DNA of 64,000 nt from CAYJLB01 sp964370845 (GCA_964370845.1 CAYJLB010000006.1:3109-67108), one strand, 5' to 3'; shown: positions 47,214 through 55,494, counted from the stretch's first letter. Notes: generated by a model from the sequence alone, not told the origin. Made by a program: numbers and translations.

Positions 47214-47672
47214 CTAGTAGTTCTTAATTTCAGGATTTCTTTTTAAAAATTCTTCTTCCACCCCACTAAGATCTAGCTTTACGCTTTGAGATTTTCGCCC
47301 AGTGTTTCTAGCAATTTTTGGCTTAGAAACAAAATTTGGATACTTTTCGATGACAGTTTCAAATGCTTTTTCAACATCAAAACCTAAAGAGCAATAATGC
47401 TTAACAAGCACAGCAACATCAGCTTCAACCCTTGCTGAAACCGCATTAACTCGAGAAAGTTCAGCAATTTTCTCCTCAACAGTTTCAATTTCAAAAGGCG
47501 GTTCATCATCAAAATCTTCACCATTTTCTTCAGAATAATCTAAAACTTCACCTCCCCCATCTTCAGAAAAATCTGGAATATCTTCCTCGTAAAGAATTTC
47601 ATCGGAGGAGATATTTTCTTGATTTTCAAAATTTTCAAGCTTTTCATCAGAAATAATCTCATTCTCGTCCAT
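47214..47672 (-). CDS. Phage scaffold-like protein
   Basis: A 152-residue, strongly acidic protein (N-terminal 75 residues with repeated E, D and S) with a helical, basic C-terminal part (ARNTGRKSQSVKLDLSGVEE). This charge layout and the place between portal and capsid genes suggest a scaffolding protein that shapes the procapsid. No sequence match can be proven here. Confidence 0.6.
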   Translation of the reverse strand: MDENEIISDEKLENFENQENISSDEILYEEDIPDFSEDGGGEVLDYSEENGEDFDDEPPFEIETVEEKIAELSRVNAVSARVEADVAVLVKHYCSLGFDVEKAFETVIEKYPNFVSKPKIARNTGRKSQSVKLDLSGVEEEFLKRNPEIKNY

Positions 47673-47747
47673 TAAAATCTTCCTTTCTCAAAGTTTATAT
47701 GTAAGAACAAAAAGTTCCAACTTTGTTAATTTTGCACAATTAATACA

Positions 47748-49139
47748 CTAATTTTCAGTGATAATTTTCGATAATTCACTTTCAGCAAAATCAGAATTAC
47801 ACTTTTCAATGTTTCGAATAGCAGAAGTTTTTGACCTCAAACCCGCCTGAACTAAGCGAATATTGTTTGTAATGTTAGTGTTATCGTCAACAATGATATT
47901 GTCAAAAAAGTTAACTGAAACGGAATATTCCCTGTTTTCAAGATAATTAAGCCCAATTCCAAGTTTTATAAGGCCATTAATGACATTTTTTAGGGATTTT
48001 TCAAATGTGTTTTTGTACATTTTAACAGTGCGCATTGTCTTGTGGTCAGCCGAAATTATTTCAGTAGCAGTCTTAATTGACCTGCTGTCATCAATCGAAA
48101 AAGCAGCAGGAGAAATCCCAACTTGAAAAGCCAAAATTTTCAAAAGTGCAGTAATCGCCTTAATATGCTCGTCAATTCTCAACTCAGTGGTGTTGTCTTT
48201 GATGTTCAAATCGTTGTCCTCATCGCATTTTAAAGCCACATAAACTTCATCATCAGGGTCAAAATATCGTGTTGTAACTCCACTTTCAGGGTCAACAACC
48301 GTCCTAACACAAGCGGAAGGAACAATAATTCGCTTTTTCCCCAAAACAAATTCTCTTGTCAAACTGTCGAAAGCTATATCAAGTGCTTGCAATGTATCTT
48401 TTGCAGCAGAAAAAATTGAAATCCCCAAAGGACAATCATAGTCCAAGAAATTTCCCCCATTAGTGGAAAAGCAGGTAAACATTGAAATTTTGTCGCCAAA
48501 ATCATAAGCAACACTTTCAGGCAATTCCCCATAAAATTGTGATAAAGGAATTTCCTTTCCTAAAGCGAATTTGCTGTCACTCTTGTGTAATTTGAAAGCA
48601 ACTTTAGGCACATTTTCCTCGTAATAATGGTGCTCAACAAGGGTAAAAAAGTTGTCATTTACAAAGGTCCTAGCGAGAAAAACTCCCTCAAAAACTCCCC
48701 CCGAATTCCAAGCGAGAGGGATAAAATTCCCGCCCTCAACGTAATCAATTGAAGGAAATCCGTCCTCAGCATAAACTTTTAAAACCCCATTTCCCATTGC
48801 AAAAACCTGTGTCAAGAACCGTGGAAACTGCTCCCAAAAAGAGTTTTCCTCAAGCACTTGTGTAACAAAAGCCTCTGCTAAAGGGTCGTCAACGGAAATT
48901 TTCAACCCCTCCGAAAAAATCAAAGCTGAAAATTCTTCAGCAAGAACTTTTCCAGCGTTCATAAGAAACATTTTTCGTTTCCCACCGCCCGAATAAAGCC
49001 CACCTTTTTTAACCTGTCGCCAAGGAGGATTTCCAGCAAAAATTTCTCTACAAACCTCCATTTCACCCTGTTGATTTTTCAGATTTTCGTAAGCATTTTC
49101 AGAATAATTTTCTAAAACTTCCCGAAAAAAACTTTTCAT
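47748..49139 (-). CDS. Phage portal protein
   Basis: The 463-residue protein matches A118 Gp4-like portals: GNPPWRQVKKGGLYSGGGKR, FSALIFSEGLKI, VFAMGNGVLKVY and the IKTATEIISADHKTMR helix. The portal is the ring through which DNA is packaged. The ATG at 49139 has AAAGGA upstream. It follows the large terminase gene by 27 bases. Confidence 0.85.
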   Translation of the reverse strand: MKSFFREVLENYSENAYENLKNQQGEMEVCREIFAGNPPWRQVKKGGLYSGGGKRKMFLMNAGKVLAEEFSALIFSEGLKISVDDPLAEAFVTQVLEENSFWEQFPRFLTQVFAMGNGVLKVYAEDGFPSIDYVEGGNFIPLAWNSGGVFEGVFLARTFVNDNFFTLVEHHYYEENVPKVAFKLHKSDSKFALGKEIPLSQFYGELPESVAYDFGDKISMFTCFSTNGGNFLDYDCPLGISIFSAAKDTLQALDIAFDSLTREFVLGKKRIIVPSACVRTVVDPESGVTTRYFDPDDEVYVALKCDEDNDLNIKDNTTELRIDEHIKAITALLKILAFQVGISPAAFSIDDSRSIKTATEIISADHKTMRTVKMYKNTFEKSLKNVINGLIKLGIGLNYLENREYSVSVNFFDNIIVDDNTNITNNIRLVQAGLRSKTSAIRNIEKCNSDFAESELSKIITEN

Positions 49140-49166
49140 AATAACCATTCCTTTCTGTATTTATTG

Positions 49167-50402
49167 TTAAACAATATACTCATTTAACTGTTTGGTAATA
49201 TTTTCAGTTGAGTACTCCTGAGCGTCCAAAGTGTCAATATTACAAGACCCATCATCAACCCTTTTGTCAGTAGCGGACTTCTCATCAAAAACTGCCTCCA
49301 TGAAGGCGGAAATTGTCTTTTTACAATGCTCCATAATAAAAAATCGACCCTGTGAAAAGAGTCGATTATAAAGACGAATTCTGTCACGAATTTCACCTTT
49401 TTTAGCATTATGAATGTCCACCGCAACGGAATTTTTCAAAGCACAAACTTTAAGTCCAGCAATCAAAGTTTGTTCAGCAGAGTCCGCAAAAACGTCTATA
49501 ATAGGGAACTTGTACTTACTTTTGCACATCTCCACAAAGTCCACAAAACAATCCTCCAGCTCCTTCGGAGATAGCACACCACCCTCTTTGTTGGAGTGGT
49601 AAAACTCCTCAAGAGTGACAATTTTTTCAAACTTTTTAGTAACACCAGTAAGCTGAAACGAGTGCGCCGAACCATACCCTCCAAAGTCAATTCCAATCTG
49701 TCCAAAAATGATGTTATCAGGCACTTTGTCAACAATAAAAGCCGACGAATTATCAGCAAATTTAGGGTAACAAACCCCCTCAGCACGCCTCCATTCTCCT
49801 AAAACATACCTGTCATAATAAACAGTACCAAGGTATTCCTTACACAAATTTTTGACAAATTTGTCATCAAGAAAAGGGTTGTCAAAAAGCGTGTACTTCT
49901 GACAATAAACATCAGCATCAGAGTCAAAAAACTGCTTCAACCAATGTGTAGGCTGTTCCGGGTTACAAGTCCCATCAAAAATACTGTGTGGCTTGTCCAA
50001 ACGAGTCTTGAGAAAATTAAAAACCTCAGGGGACCACTTAGCAACCTCATCACCGTAACAATATTTCACCCCCATTCCTTGAATTTTGGCTACCTGACTG
50101 GCTTTTTCCGCCCCAAGACAGTAAACCCACTCCCCAAACATAAAACATTTGTTCATCGAATTTATATTACCAACAAGTGCCCGCCCCCAAATTTTCTGCA
50201 TAGGCTCAAGCAGATTTCTCTGCAAAGTCGCCTTAGAAACACCCAAAATCATCACAGCGCCCTCTTTGTCTTTAAGGCTACGAATTCGCCTGGGAATAAG
50301 AAAATAATCTAGATAAGTTTTCCCCGCCCGAGTCGCCCCCGTCTTAAAATTCCAGCGATGATTAGCCATTTTAAGATATTCTTCCTGCATTTTACTAAAC
50401 AT
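49167..50402 (-). CDS. Phage terminase large subunit (PBSX family type)
   Basis: The 411-residue packaging motor has a Walker A-like KTGATRAGKTYLDYF, a Walker B region ending in YGDEVA, and the nuclease aspartates in IGIDFGGYG, DVFADSAEQ and the late DDGSCNIDTLDA. All key acidic residues appear present, so packaging activity is plausible. GAGGTGA precedes the ATG. Confidence 0.88.
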   Translation of the reverse strand: MFSKMQEEYLKMANHRWNFKTGATRAGKTYLDYFLIPRRIRSLKDKEGAVMILGVSKATLQRNLLEPMQKIWGRALVGNINSMNKCFMFGEWVYCLGAEKASQVAKIQGMGVKYCYGDEVAKWSPEVFNFLKTRLDKPHSIFDGTCNPEQPTHWLKQFFDSDADVYCQKYTLFDNPFLDDKFVKNLCKEYLGTVYYDRYVLGEWRRAEGVCYPKFADNSSAFIVDKVPDNIIFGQIGIDFGGYGSAHSFQLTGVTKKFEKIVTLEEFYHSNKEGGVLSPKELEDCFVDFVEMCKSKYKFPIIDVFADSAEQTLIAGLKVCALKNSVAVDIHNAKKGEIRDRIRLYNRLFSQGRFFIMEHCKKTISAFMEAVFDEKSATDKRVDDGSCNIDTLDAQEYSTENITKQLNEYIV

Positions 50403-50475
50403 TTGTTTCTTTCACCTCGTAAAAAATTAGCCGAAGTTACTCCGACTAAAATTTTATTTTTATTTAATTTAAAAG

Positions 50476-50859
50476 CTAATTTTTCCCCATTCTACCAACA
50501 ATTTGGTCTAACAAATCAATCTGCTGCTCAAATTCCTCTTTGTTTTTATTTTTGTCAGCATTAAATTTTTCTTGATCAAGTTTCAACTTTGACCCAGAGA
50601 AAAAGTCCTCACCAATGACCGCCCGAACTTCTTTAATGGCGGACAGCTCGCCTTTTTTCGCCCTTTCCAGAAGAACCGCATTAAGCAACAGCATGTTGTT
50701 AAGACCGTTGGCAGGAATTTTCTCAGTATCAACCCCTAATTTTTTAAGCAAAGAAAAATCCTCCTCGTCCACAATCGGACAGGAAAGCAAATAAAGCATA
50801 CACTGCCGAAGCTTCCGAAAAACTGGAATATTTTTTTTAGAATTTTTTTCAACGGACAA
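50476..50859 (-). CDS. Phage terminase small subunit-like protein
   Basis: A 127-residue helical protein with a basic N-terminus (SVEKNSKKNIPVF) and a C-terminal acidic coiled coil; size and position directly before the large terminase support a small subunit for DNA recognition. The TTG at 50859 has AAAGGAGGT 7 bases upstream, so the longer frame to 50901 is not used. It is the first structural gene of the cassette. Confidence 0.65.
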   Translation of the reverse strand: MSVEKNSKKNIPVFRKLRQCMLYLLSCPIVDEEDFSLLKKLGVDTEKIPANGLNNMLLLNAVLLERAKKGELSAIKEVRAVIGEDFFSGSKLKLDQEKFNADKNKNKEEFEQQIDLLDQIVGRMGKN

Positions 50860-50942
50860 AACCCCCACCTCCTTTCGGGCAATAAAAAACGCCGAACCCA
50901 AAAGTTCAGCGTAAATATTTCAATTCCAAATTCTCTATCATA

Positions 50943-50972
50943 ACTATATCACACTTGGACAGTGACATTCAA
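50943..50972 (-). promoter_or_regulatory. Candidate promoter of the phage structural cassette
   Basis: Minus-strand TTGAAT (50972-50967), an 18-base spacer and TATAGT (50948-50943), upstream of the small terminase gene. The -35 box lies inside the TGACATT repeat element, so that repeat could control it. Confidence 0.5.
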
Positions 50973-51082
50973 TGACATTTGGAAAAAAAGTTTAATTTTG
51001 TTTATTTTGCACAATTTTTATCAACAAAAATGCTATAAAATAATTTTTATTACAAATTAAGCAAATGTCATTGAATGTCACT
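50961..51082. repeat. 21-bp perfect inverted repeat made of TGACATT heptamers
   Basis: AGTGACATTCAATGACATTTG-type element at 50961-50981 is exactly complementary to 51062-51082, 80 bases apart. Each arm holds two TGACATT heptamers in direct orientation, 10 bases apart (50963-50969, 50973-50979; reversed at 51064-51070, 51074-51080). The 10-base step is one helical turn, typical of a protein-binding site. Confidence 0.8.
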
Positions 51083-51331
51083 AAGGCTTTGTGATATATT
51101 GGGAGAGGGGGAAGGGGGCGAGGGTGGCTCCGGCGGTCCGAAGGAACCGAGAAACCAAATAACCAAATAACAAATAACTAAGTTGCTTATAAAAACTAAA
51201 GTTAAACTATGTAATAAAGTTAAAGGCGGAGCGAGCGAAGCGAGTGAACGCAATTAAGCGAAGCGAAAGTGCGTAGCAAAAAAAGCAAAGCTTTAAAAAA
51301 AGATTTGCGCAGCAAATTTGATAAAAAAAGA

Positions 51332-51430
51332 TTAAAAAAAGGCGTAAAAAGGGAAAAATAGAAAAAGAATAAATAGAGCAATGAAGATTGCAATGAGCCT
51401 TGCAACATGTTTAGAATTGAATTTTTTCAT
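51332..51430 (-). CDS. Tiny membrane peptide (32 residues)
   Basis: A short gene encoding 32 residues: a basic start (MKKFNSKHVARLIAI) followed by a hydrophobic helix to the end (FIALFILFLFFPFYAFF). GTGAGG lies 5 bases before the ATG, and TATAAT with an extended TG lies upstream (51465-51460). Peptides of this shape can be small membrane regulators, or toxin parts. It faces the phage cassette in the same direction and is divergent from the secreted-protein gene at 51644. Confidence 0.6.
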   Translation of the reverse strand: MKKFNSKHVARLIAIFIALFILFLFFPFYAFF

Positions 51431-51544
51431 AAATACCTCACAAAAAAAGATTATTTTTAATTATAACAAATTAAAGTTACAAATCGGTTACATATTCATG
51501 AAAATTCAATGAAAAATAAATTTATGAAATTTATGTGAAAACAC

Positions 51545-51573
51545 TTGCAATTTTCTTTTGAAAGTGTTATAAT
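51545..51573 (+). promoter_or_regulatory. Promoter of the small secreted-protein gene
   Basis: TTGCAA (51545-51550), a 17-base spacer and TATAAT (51568-51573). It is flanked by ACAC and GTGT as in the secG and purA promoters. Two AAATTTATG direct repeats lie just upstream (51522-51539). Confidence 0.75.
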
Positions 51574-51643
51574 ATATCTATCATATAACTTTATTGCAGA
51601 AATGCAACATAAACGAAAAATATATAACATTGTGAGGTATAGT

Positions 51644-51967
51644 ATGGAGAATAAAAAATATAACGGAAATAAATTTTCAGCATTTTTGTCAGCTTTAGCA
51701 GTTGCAGCAATAGCATTTCAAGGCACAGCATACGCAAGCGACCTAACTGGCTACAACGAAATCCAAGAACCACCCGTGACATCAGTTCAAAATAAACAAA
51801 CCGAAGAATTCGCGCAATTTAATTTGGAAATTACAAACGAAATTCCGCCACTTGAAGTGACATTTGACGAGGAAGAAGAAATTCCAGCAACTGTCCTAGC
51901 CACCATGATGATGACAACAATGGCAGTAATCGCAACAAAAAATAACGAAGATGTCGAAAAAGCATAG
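51644..51967 (+). CDS. Small secreted or membrane-anchored protein of unknown function
   Basis: A 107-residue protein with a signal peptide (basic start, hydrophobic core, cleavage likely after AYA), a middle region rich in Q, E, P and T, an acidic cluster (FDEEEEIP), and a second hydrophobic segment near the end (ATVLATMMMTTMAVIATK) that could anchor it. GTGAGG precedes the ATG; the frame is also open further upstream to 51545, but that would run through the promoter. I do not recognise the family. It has its own promoter and terminator. Confidence 0.7.
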   Translation: MENKKYNGNKFSAFLSALAVAAIAFQGTAYASDLTGYNEIQEPPVTSVQNKQTEEFAQFNLEITNEIPPLEVTFDEEEEIPATVLATMMMTTMAVIATKNNEDVEKA

Positions 51968-51978
51968 TTTGCATTTTA

Positions 51979-52018
51979 AAAAAATAGATGAATTCACAAT
52001 TTCATCTATTTTTTTTTG
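51979..52018 (+). terminator. Terminator after the small secreted-protein gene
   Basis: A 14-bp AT-rich stem (AAAAAATAGATGAA, 51979-51992 with 52001-52014) and a T run. Confidence 0.8.
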
Positions 52019-52226
52019 CATATTTTCACTATTTTACACAAACATACAAAAATGCATTAGTTAAAATGTACAAAAATCGAAACTTATATTCTACTTGACA
52101 ATATTAGCTTATAATGTTAAAATAAAGTGAATTCATTTAAATATAATTTGAATTCATAAATTAATATTATCGAGTAATTTTATCTTTATATTGTAAAATT
52201 ACACAAAAATGCGAGGAGGAAATGCT

Positions 52227-52880
52227 TTGTTATCAGCAAATAATTCAGAAAATGTATATTACAGAGCGAGAGAAATAATTTTATCAGGAGAGTACAATGA
52301 GGTAGTAAAAATAAATCAAGTTGAGCTTGCACAAAAACTAAATGTTAGCAGAACCCCTGTAATCAAGGCACTTTACCGCCTGACTTCCGAGGGTGTAATC
52401 GAAAATATCCCCAATAAAGGCTTTTATGTGATAAATTACACAGTGTCCGAAATGGTGGATTTATTGAAAATTAGATTGGCACTTGACCAAGTTCTTGCGG
52501 AAAATATTATGTTAAATATAACCGAAAAGGACATTGAAAAATTGTACAAAATGTTCGCTCCATTTGAAAATTGCAATTGGACTGAAGAAGACAATCTGCA
52601 CTATTTGGACATAGATAAAAAGTTCCACGAAACACTAATTCAATACTGTTCAAATCAGTGGGTAAAGAAAATTAATGATAGCCTTCACATCTATGGAAGA
52701 GTAAGTAGAGTAGGGCTTGTTAGACCAGCAAAACAAACCTATGGCGAGCATTTAAACATTATAAAAGCTATAGAAAACCGAGATGTAAAACAGCTAATTA
52801 AGGAGTTAAATTTGCACATTCAGGCTTCCATTGACGTGTTCCAAAATACAATTAAAGCAGGCGGAAGTTTAGGTATTTAA
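52227..52880 (+). CDS. GntR family transcriptional regulator (FCD type)
   Basis: The 217-residue protein has an N-terminal winged helix (NQVELAQKLNVSRTPVIKAL) and a helical FCD effector domain (with HYLDIDKKFHE and HLNIIKAIENRDV) of the FadR subgroup, which binds metal and carboxylate ligands. The TTG at 52227 is chosen because AGGAGG is 7 bases upstream; the frame is open to 52209 but those codons cover the ribosome site. It probably controls the adjacent Asp/Glu-racemase-like gene 39 bases downstream. Confidence 0.9.
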   Translation: MLSANNSENVYYRAREIILSGEYNEVVKINQVELAQKLNVSRTPVIKALYRLTSEGVIENIPNKGFYVINYTVSEMVDLLKIRLALDQVLAENIMLNITEKDIEKLYKMFAPFENCNWTEEDNLHYLDIDKKFHETLIQYCSNQWVKKINDSLHIYGRVSRVGLVRPAKQTYGEHLNIIKAIENRDVKQLIKELNLHIQASIDVFQNTIKAGGSLGI

Positions 52881-52919
52881 TGCAACAAATTTCCATATTT
52901 TAAAAGGAGTTTTAGTTAA

Positions 52920-53576
52920 ATGAAAAAACTATACACAATAAATACAGTAAATAATTTTATGGATATAATTTTCAATCCATTTGGAAAACCCTTCGCTGAA
53001 AGTCACAGCGACCTAGAAATATATAACATTTTGGACGATAGTCTACTAAAAGATACAATTTCTGCAGGAGAAATGACACCAGAAATCGCAACACGAATGA
53101 TGGCATATGCTAAAGCGGCAGAAACCAGTGGTGCGGACGCAGTTTTGGTTACTTGCACTTCAGTAAACGCTGCAACTGCAATGATTAAGCCATTTTTGTC
53201 AATTCCAATCCTAAATATCGAGGAACCAGCAGCAATTGCAGCAGTAGAAAACGGCAAAAAAATCGGAGTTTTAGCAACTTTACCAACAAGCCCAGCAGCA
53301 ATTGGCAGAGTTATCAGGGCAAAAGCTGAAGAACTCGGCAAAGAAATCCAAATCATTAACAGAGTTGCCGAAGGTGCTTTTGATGTGCTTTGCACTGGCG
53401 ATAGAGCTAAACATGACGAAATGGTGAACGCAGAATTGTACAATTTAGCCAAAGAAGTAGACGTAATCGTCTTTGCGCAAATTTCTATGAGCCTACTAAA
53501 ACATGACGAAGTAGGAGTTCCAGTGTTCAAAATCGGCACTTCAGGCTTCGAAAAAATCTATAATCAAATGAAATAA
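52920..53576 (+). CDS. Aspartate/glutamate racemase-like protein
   Basis: The 218-residue protein matches the Asp/Glu/hydantoin racemase fold. The first catalytic cysteine is residue 79 in LVTCTSVNA. The second conserved cysteine is not seen: its strand reads VIVFAQISMSLL, like subfamilies with an AQxSM motif. Reaction with a carboxylate or amino acid cannot be specified. AAAAGGAG precedes the ATG. Confidence 0.85.
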   Translation: MKKLYTINTVNNFMDIIFNPFGKPFAESHSDLEIYNILDDSLLKDTISAGEMTPEIATRMMAYAKAAETSGADAVLVTCTSVNAATAMIKPFLSIPILNIEEPAAIAAVENGKKIGVLATLPTSPAAIGRVIRAKAEELGKEIQIINRVAEGAFDVLCTGDRAKHDEMVNAELYNLAKEVDVIVFAQISMSLLKHDEVGVPVFKIGTSGFEKIYNQMK

Positions 53577-53608
53577 TTTGCTGCAGAGCATAAAAATAGA
53601 CATATAAA

Positions 53609-53652
53609 AATTACCATTGCGGAGAAATCTGACAATGGTAATTGTTTTTTAT
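53609..53652. terminator. Bidirectional terminator between the racemase-like and sulfatase genes
   Basis: AATTACCATTG (53609-53619) pairs with 53633-53643, followed by a T run on the plus strand and TTTTTATATG on the minus strand. Confidence 0.8.
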
Positions 53653-55445
53653 TTTACTTTATTAATATAAACGTAATATGCACCTATAGAAGTCAAATCT
53701 TCCATCAAAAATCGTGTGCGCAAATTGTACTCCCCAACAGGCATTTCAACTTTCAAAACAGCAGCTTTTTCACCACTTGATACCGCGGTTTCATAACGTT
53801 TTCCTAGGATTTGAACGCTAGCCGATTTCACTTCGTATACCTTTCCGACAGACTTTCCGCCAGGTACTTTTTCAGTAGGATTTTCACCCTCACAAGAAGC
53901 ATTTATAGCAAGATCTGCCTCTCTAGGATATCGTCGCAATTCACAAATATACTCGCCATCTTCAAGAACTTTTAGTGCAAAAAAACCATTTCCGTCAACG
54001 CCTTTTCTAATATGTTCTTGTGAAAAACACATCTCATAACAATCGTGCCAAGCATGACAAGTAATAGAAGTTTCAGAATTCGGGTCAATGTAAATCGGAC
54101 TGTACTTCATGGCATAATCAACGCGAGAATCGTACCAATCCTCATAAAATAAGGTCAATTCATTTGCCAAAAGCACATTTTCAGAGTAAATATCATTTGT
54201 TTGGGCAAAATCTGAATTCAAATCATAAATTTCCGGGTTCAATTTCTTAGGAGCAGCAAAATTTTCCATAGCCAAAGGATTACTTTCCACAGTCAAAGGC
54301 CTAACTAAACGGAAATCATCACGCAAAACCGAATAATCCTTAAACTTTTGAGGAATATCTCGCTGCATGTTGTGAACAACCATGGTTCGACCTGGATTTA
54401 GGTGATTTTCGCCATTTTTCAACGGCTCATAAAAAGAAATTCCGTCAAGTTGCTCATATTGTTCACCTTTATTTAATCCACAAACATCAATATAAGTAGC
54501 TAACAAATCAAATTGCGCTGTCAAACCAGTAACACTTCGAGGCTGTCCAAAAACACCATTTGGTGAAGTTATGAAACAGGAATTTCGGTGAGCACCTTCG
54601 TAAGTTGTCCCCTTTTTCCCTCTCATTCCAGCATTGTAACCATCAACAACATGACCAAATTTATCAGTTGAACAACCTAATGTTGTGCCATTATCACCCA
54701 TAAAAGTTATAATAGTATTGTCATAAACGCCTTTTTCTTTTAATAATTTAACTAAAAGTCCGATGTTTTCATCAATATTTTCAATCATTCCAAAATATCT
54801 CGAACGTTCCTCAGGCAACCCCATATCCAAATATTTTTGAAAGTAATCGCGAGTAATATTATGTGGACCGTGCGGAGCATTTGTAGGAATAAAAGCAAAA
54901 AAGTTTTCGTCATTATCAACAGAATTTTCTATAAATTCAGTTGCAAAATTAAACCAATTGTCAGTACAGTAACCGCTAAATTTAGTTACAACACCATTCA
55001 CAGTGTAACTATCATCGTAATAATCATTATTCCAATAGTCAGGAGCCTCACCAATTACGCCACCACCAAAGGAATAAGCAACATCAAACCCTCGCTCGTG
55101 CGGACGATAAGGATAAGTATCACCCAAGTGCCACTTCCCAAACATACCTGTTCGATAGCCACTTTCCTTAAAATAATCAGCCATAGTCTTAATTTCTGGC
55201 TTCATGTAATAGCGTCCTGTCAAAGTTGAATAAACCCCAGAGCCAAAAGAATATCTCCCCGACATCAATCCACCACGTGTAGGAGCACATAATGGGTCAG
55301 TGTGAAAACTTTCCAAACTCACAGAATTATTATGCAACTCATCTAAATTTGGAGTGCACAACCAAGGATTTTTATGAATTCCCACATCGCCATAACCTTG
55401 GTCATCGGTGACAATAAGTATAACATTTGGCCTTGAATTTTGCAT
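53649..55445 (-). CDS. Sulfatase (arylsulfatase family, cysteine type)
   Basis: The 598-residue enzyme begins NVILIVTDDQGYGDVGI, with metal-binding aspartates at 14-15, and has the formylglycine site CAPTRGGLMSGR (Cys 53). Typical GMFGKWHLGD and a metal-binding GDNGTTLG are present. The enzyme should hydrolyse sulfate esters, perhaps of host mucin or plant glycans. Cysteine-type sulfatases need a maturase (anSME or FGE); none is recognisable next to it. No signal peptide is evident. The ATG at 55445 follows GTGAGTG. Confidence 0.92.
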   Translation of the reverse strand: MQNSRPNVILIVTDDQGYGDVGIHKNPWLCTPNLDELHNNSVSLESFHTDPLCAPTRGGLMSGRYSFGSGVYSTLTGRYYMKPEIKTMADYFKESGYRTGMFGKWHLGDTYPYRPHERGFDVAYSFGGGVIGEAPDYWNNDYYDDSYTVNGVVTKFSGYCTDNWFNFATEFIENSVDNDENFFAFIPTNAPHGPHNITRDYFQKYLDMGLPEERSRYFGMIENIDENIGLLVKLLKEKGVYDNTIITFMGDNGTTLGCSTDKFGHVVDGYNAGMRGKKGTTYEGAHRNSCFITSPNGVFGQPRSVTGLTAQFDLLATYIDVCGLNKGEQYEQLDGISFYEPLKNGENHLNPGRTMVVHNMQRDIPQKFKDYSVLRDDFRLVRPLTVESNPLAMENFAAPKKLNPEIYDLNSDFAQTNDIYSENVLLANELTLFYEDWYDSRVDYAMKYSPIYIDPNSETSITCHAWHDCYEMCFSQEHIRKGVDGNGFFALKVLEDGEYICELRRYPREADLAINASCEGENPTEKVPGGKSVGKVYEVKSASVQILGKRYETAVSSGEKAAVLKVEMPVGEYNLRTRFLMEDLTSIGAYYVYINKVK

Positions 55446-55494
55446 TTGAAACACTCACTTTCAACTATTGATTTTTTATTAATAAATTAAAATA

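Larger units (their letters stand above)
50860..51331. other. Non-coding leader of the phage cassette with GC-rich, repeat-like segment
   Basis: No convincing gene. From left: an imperfect hairpin (about 50892-50913), a minus-strand promoter (TTGAAT 50972-50967, 18 bases, TATAGT 50948-50943), a 21-bp inverted repeat (50961-50981 and 51062-51082), a GC-rich stretch at about 51100-51145 with a 6-bp stem-loop, and a purine-rich area with repeated GCGAAGCGA-like words (51228-51282). Its composition is unlike the rest of the window. Confidence 0.6.

Noticed and set aside
51068..51408. Two overlapping 61-62-codon frames on the minus strand
   Set aside because: No ribosome sites; biased composition follows from GC-rich and purine-rich DNA. 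Only the 32-codon frame at 51332-51430 has a proper site.
53003..53539. A 178-codon open frame on the minus strand
   Set aside because: Antisense to the racemase-like gene, rich in Ser and Ala as a shadow of that gene's codons, no ribosome site.
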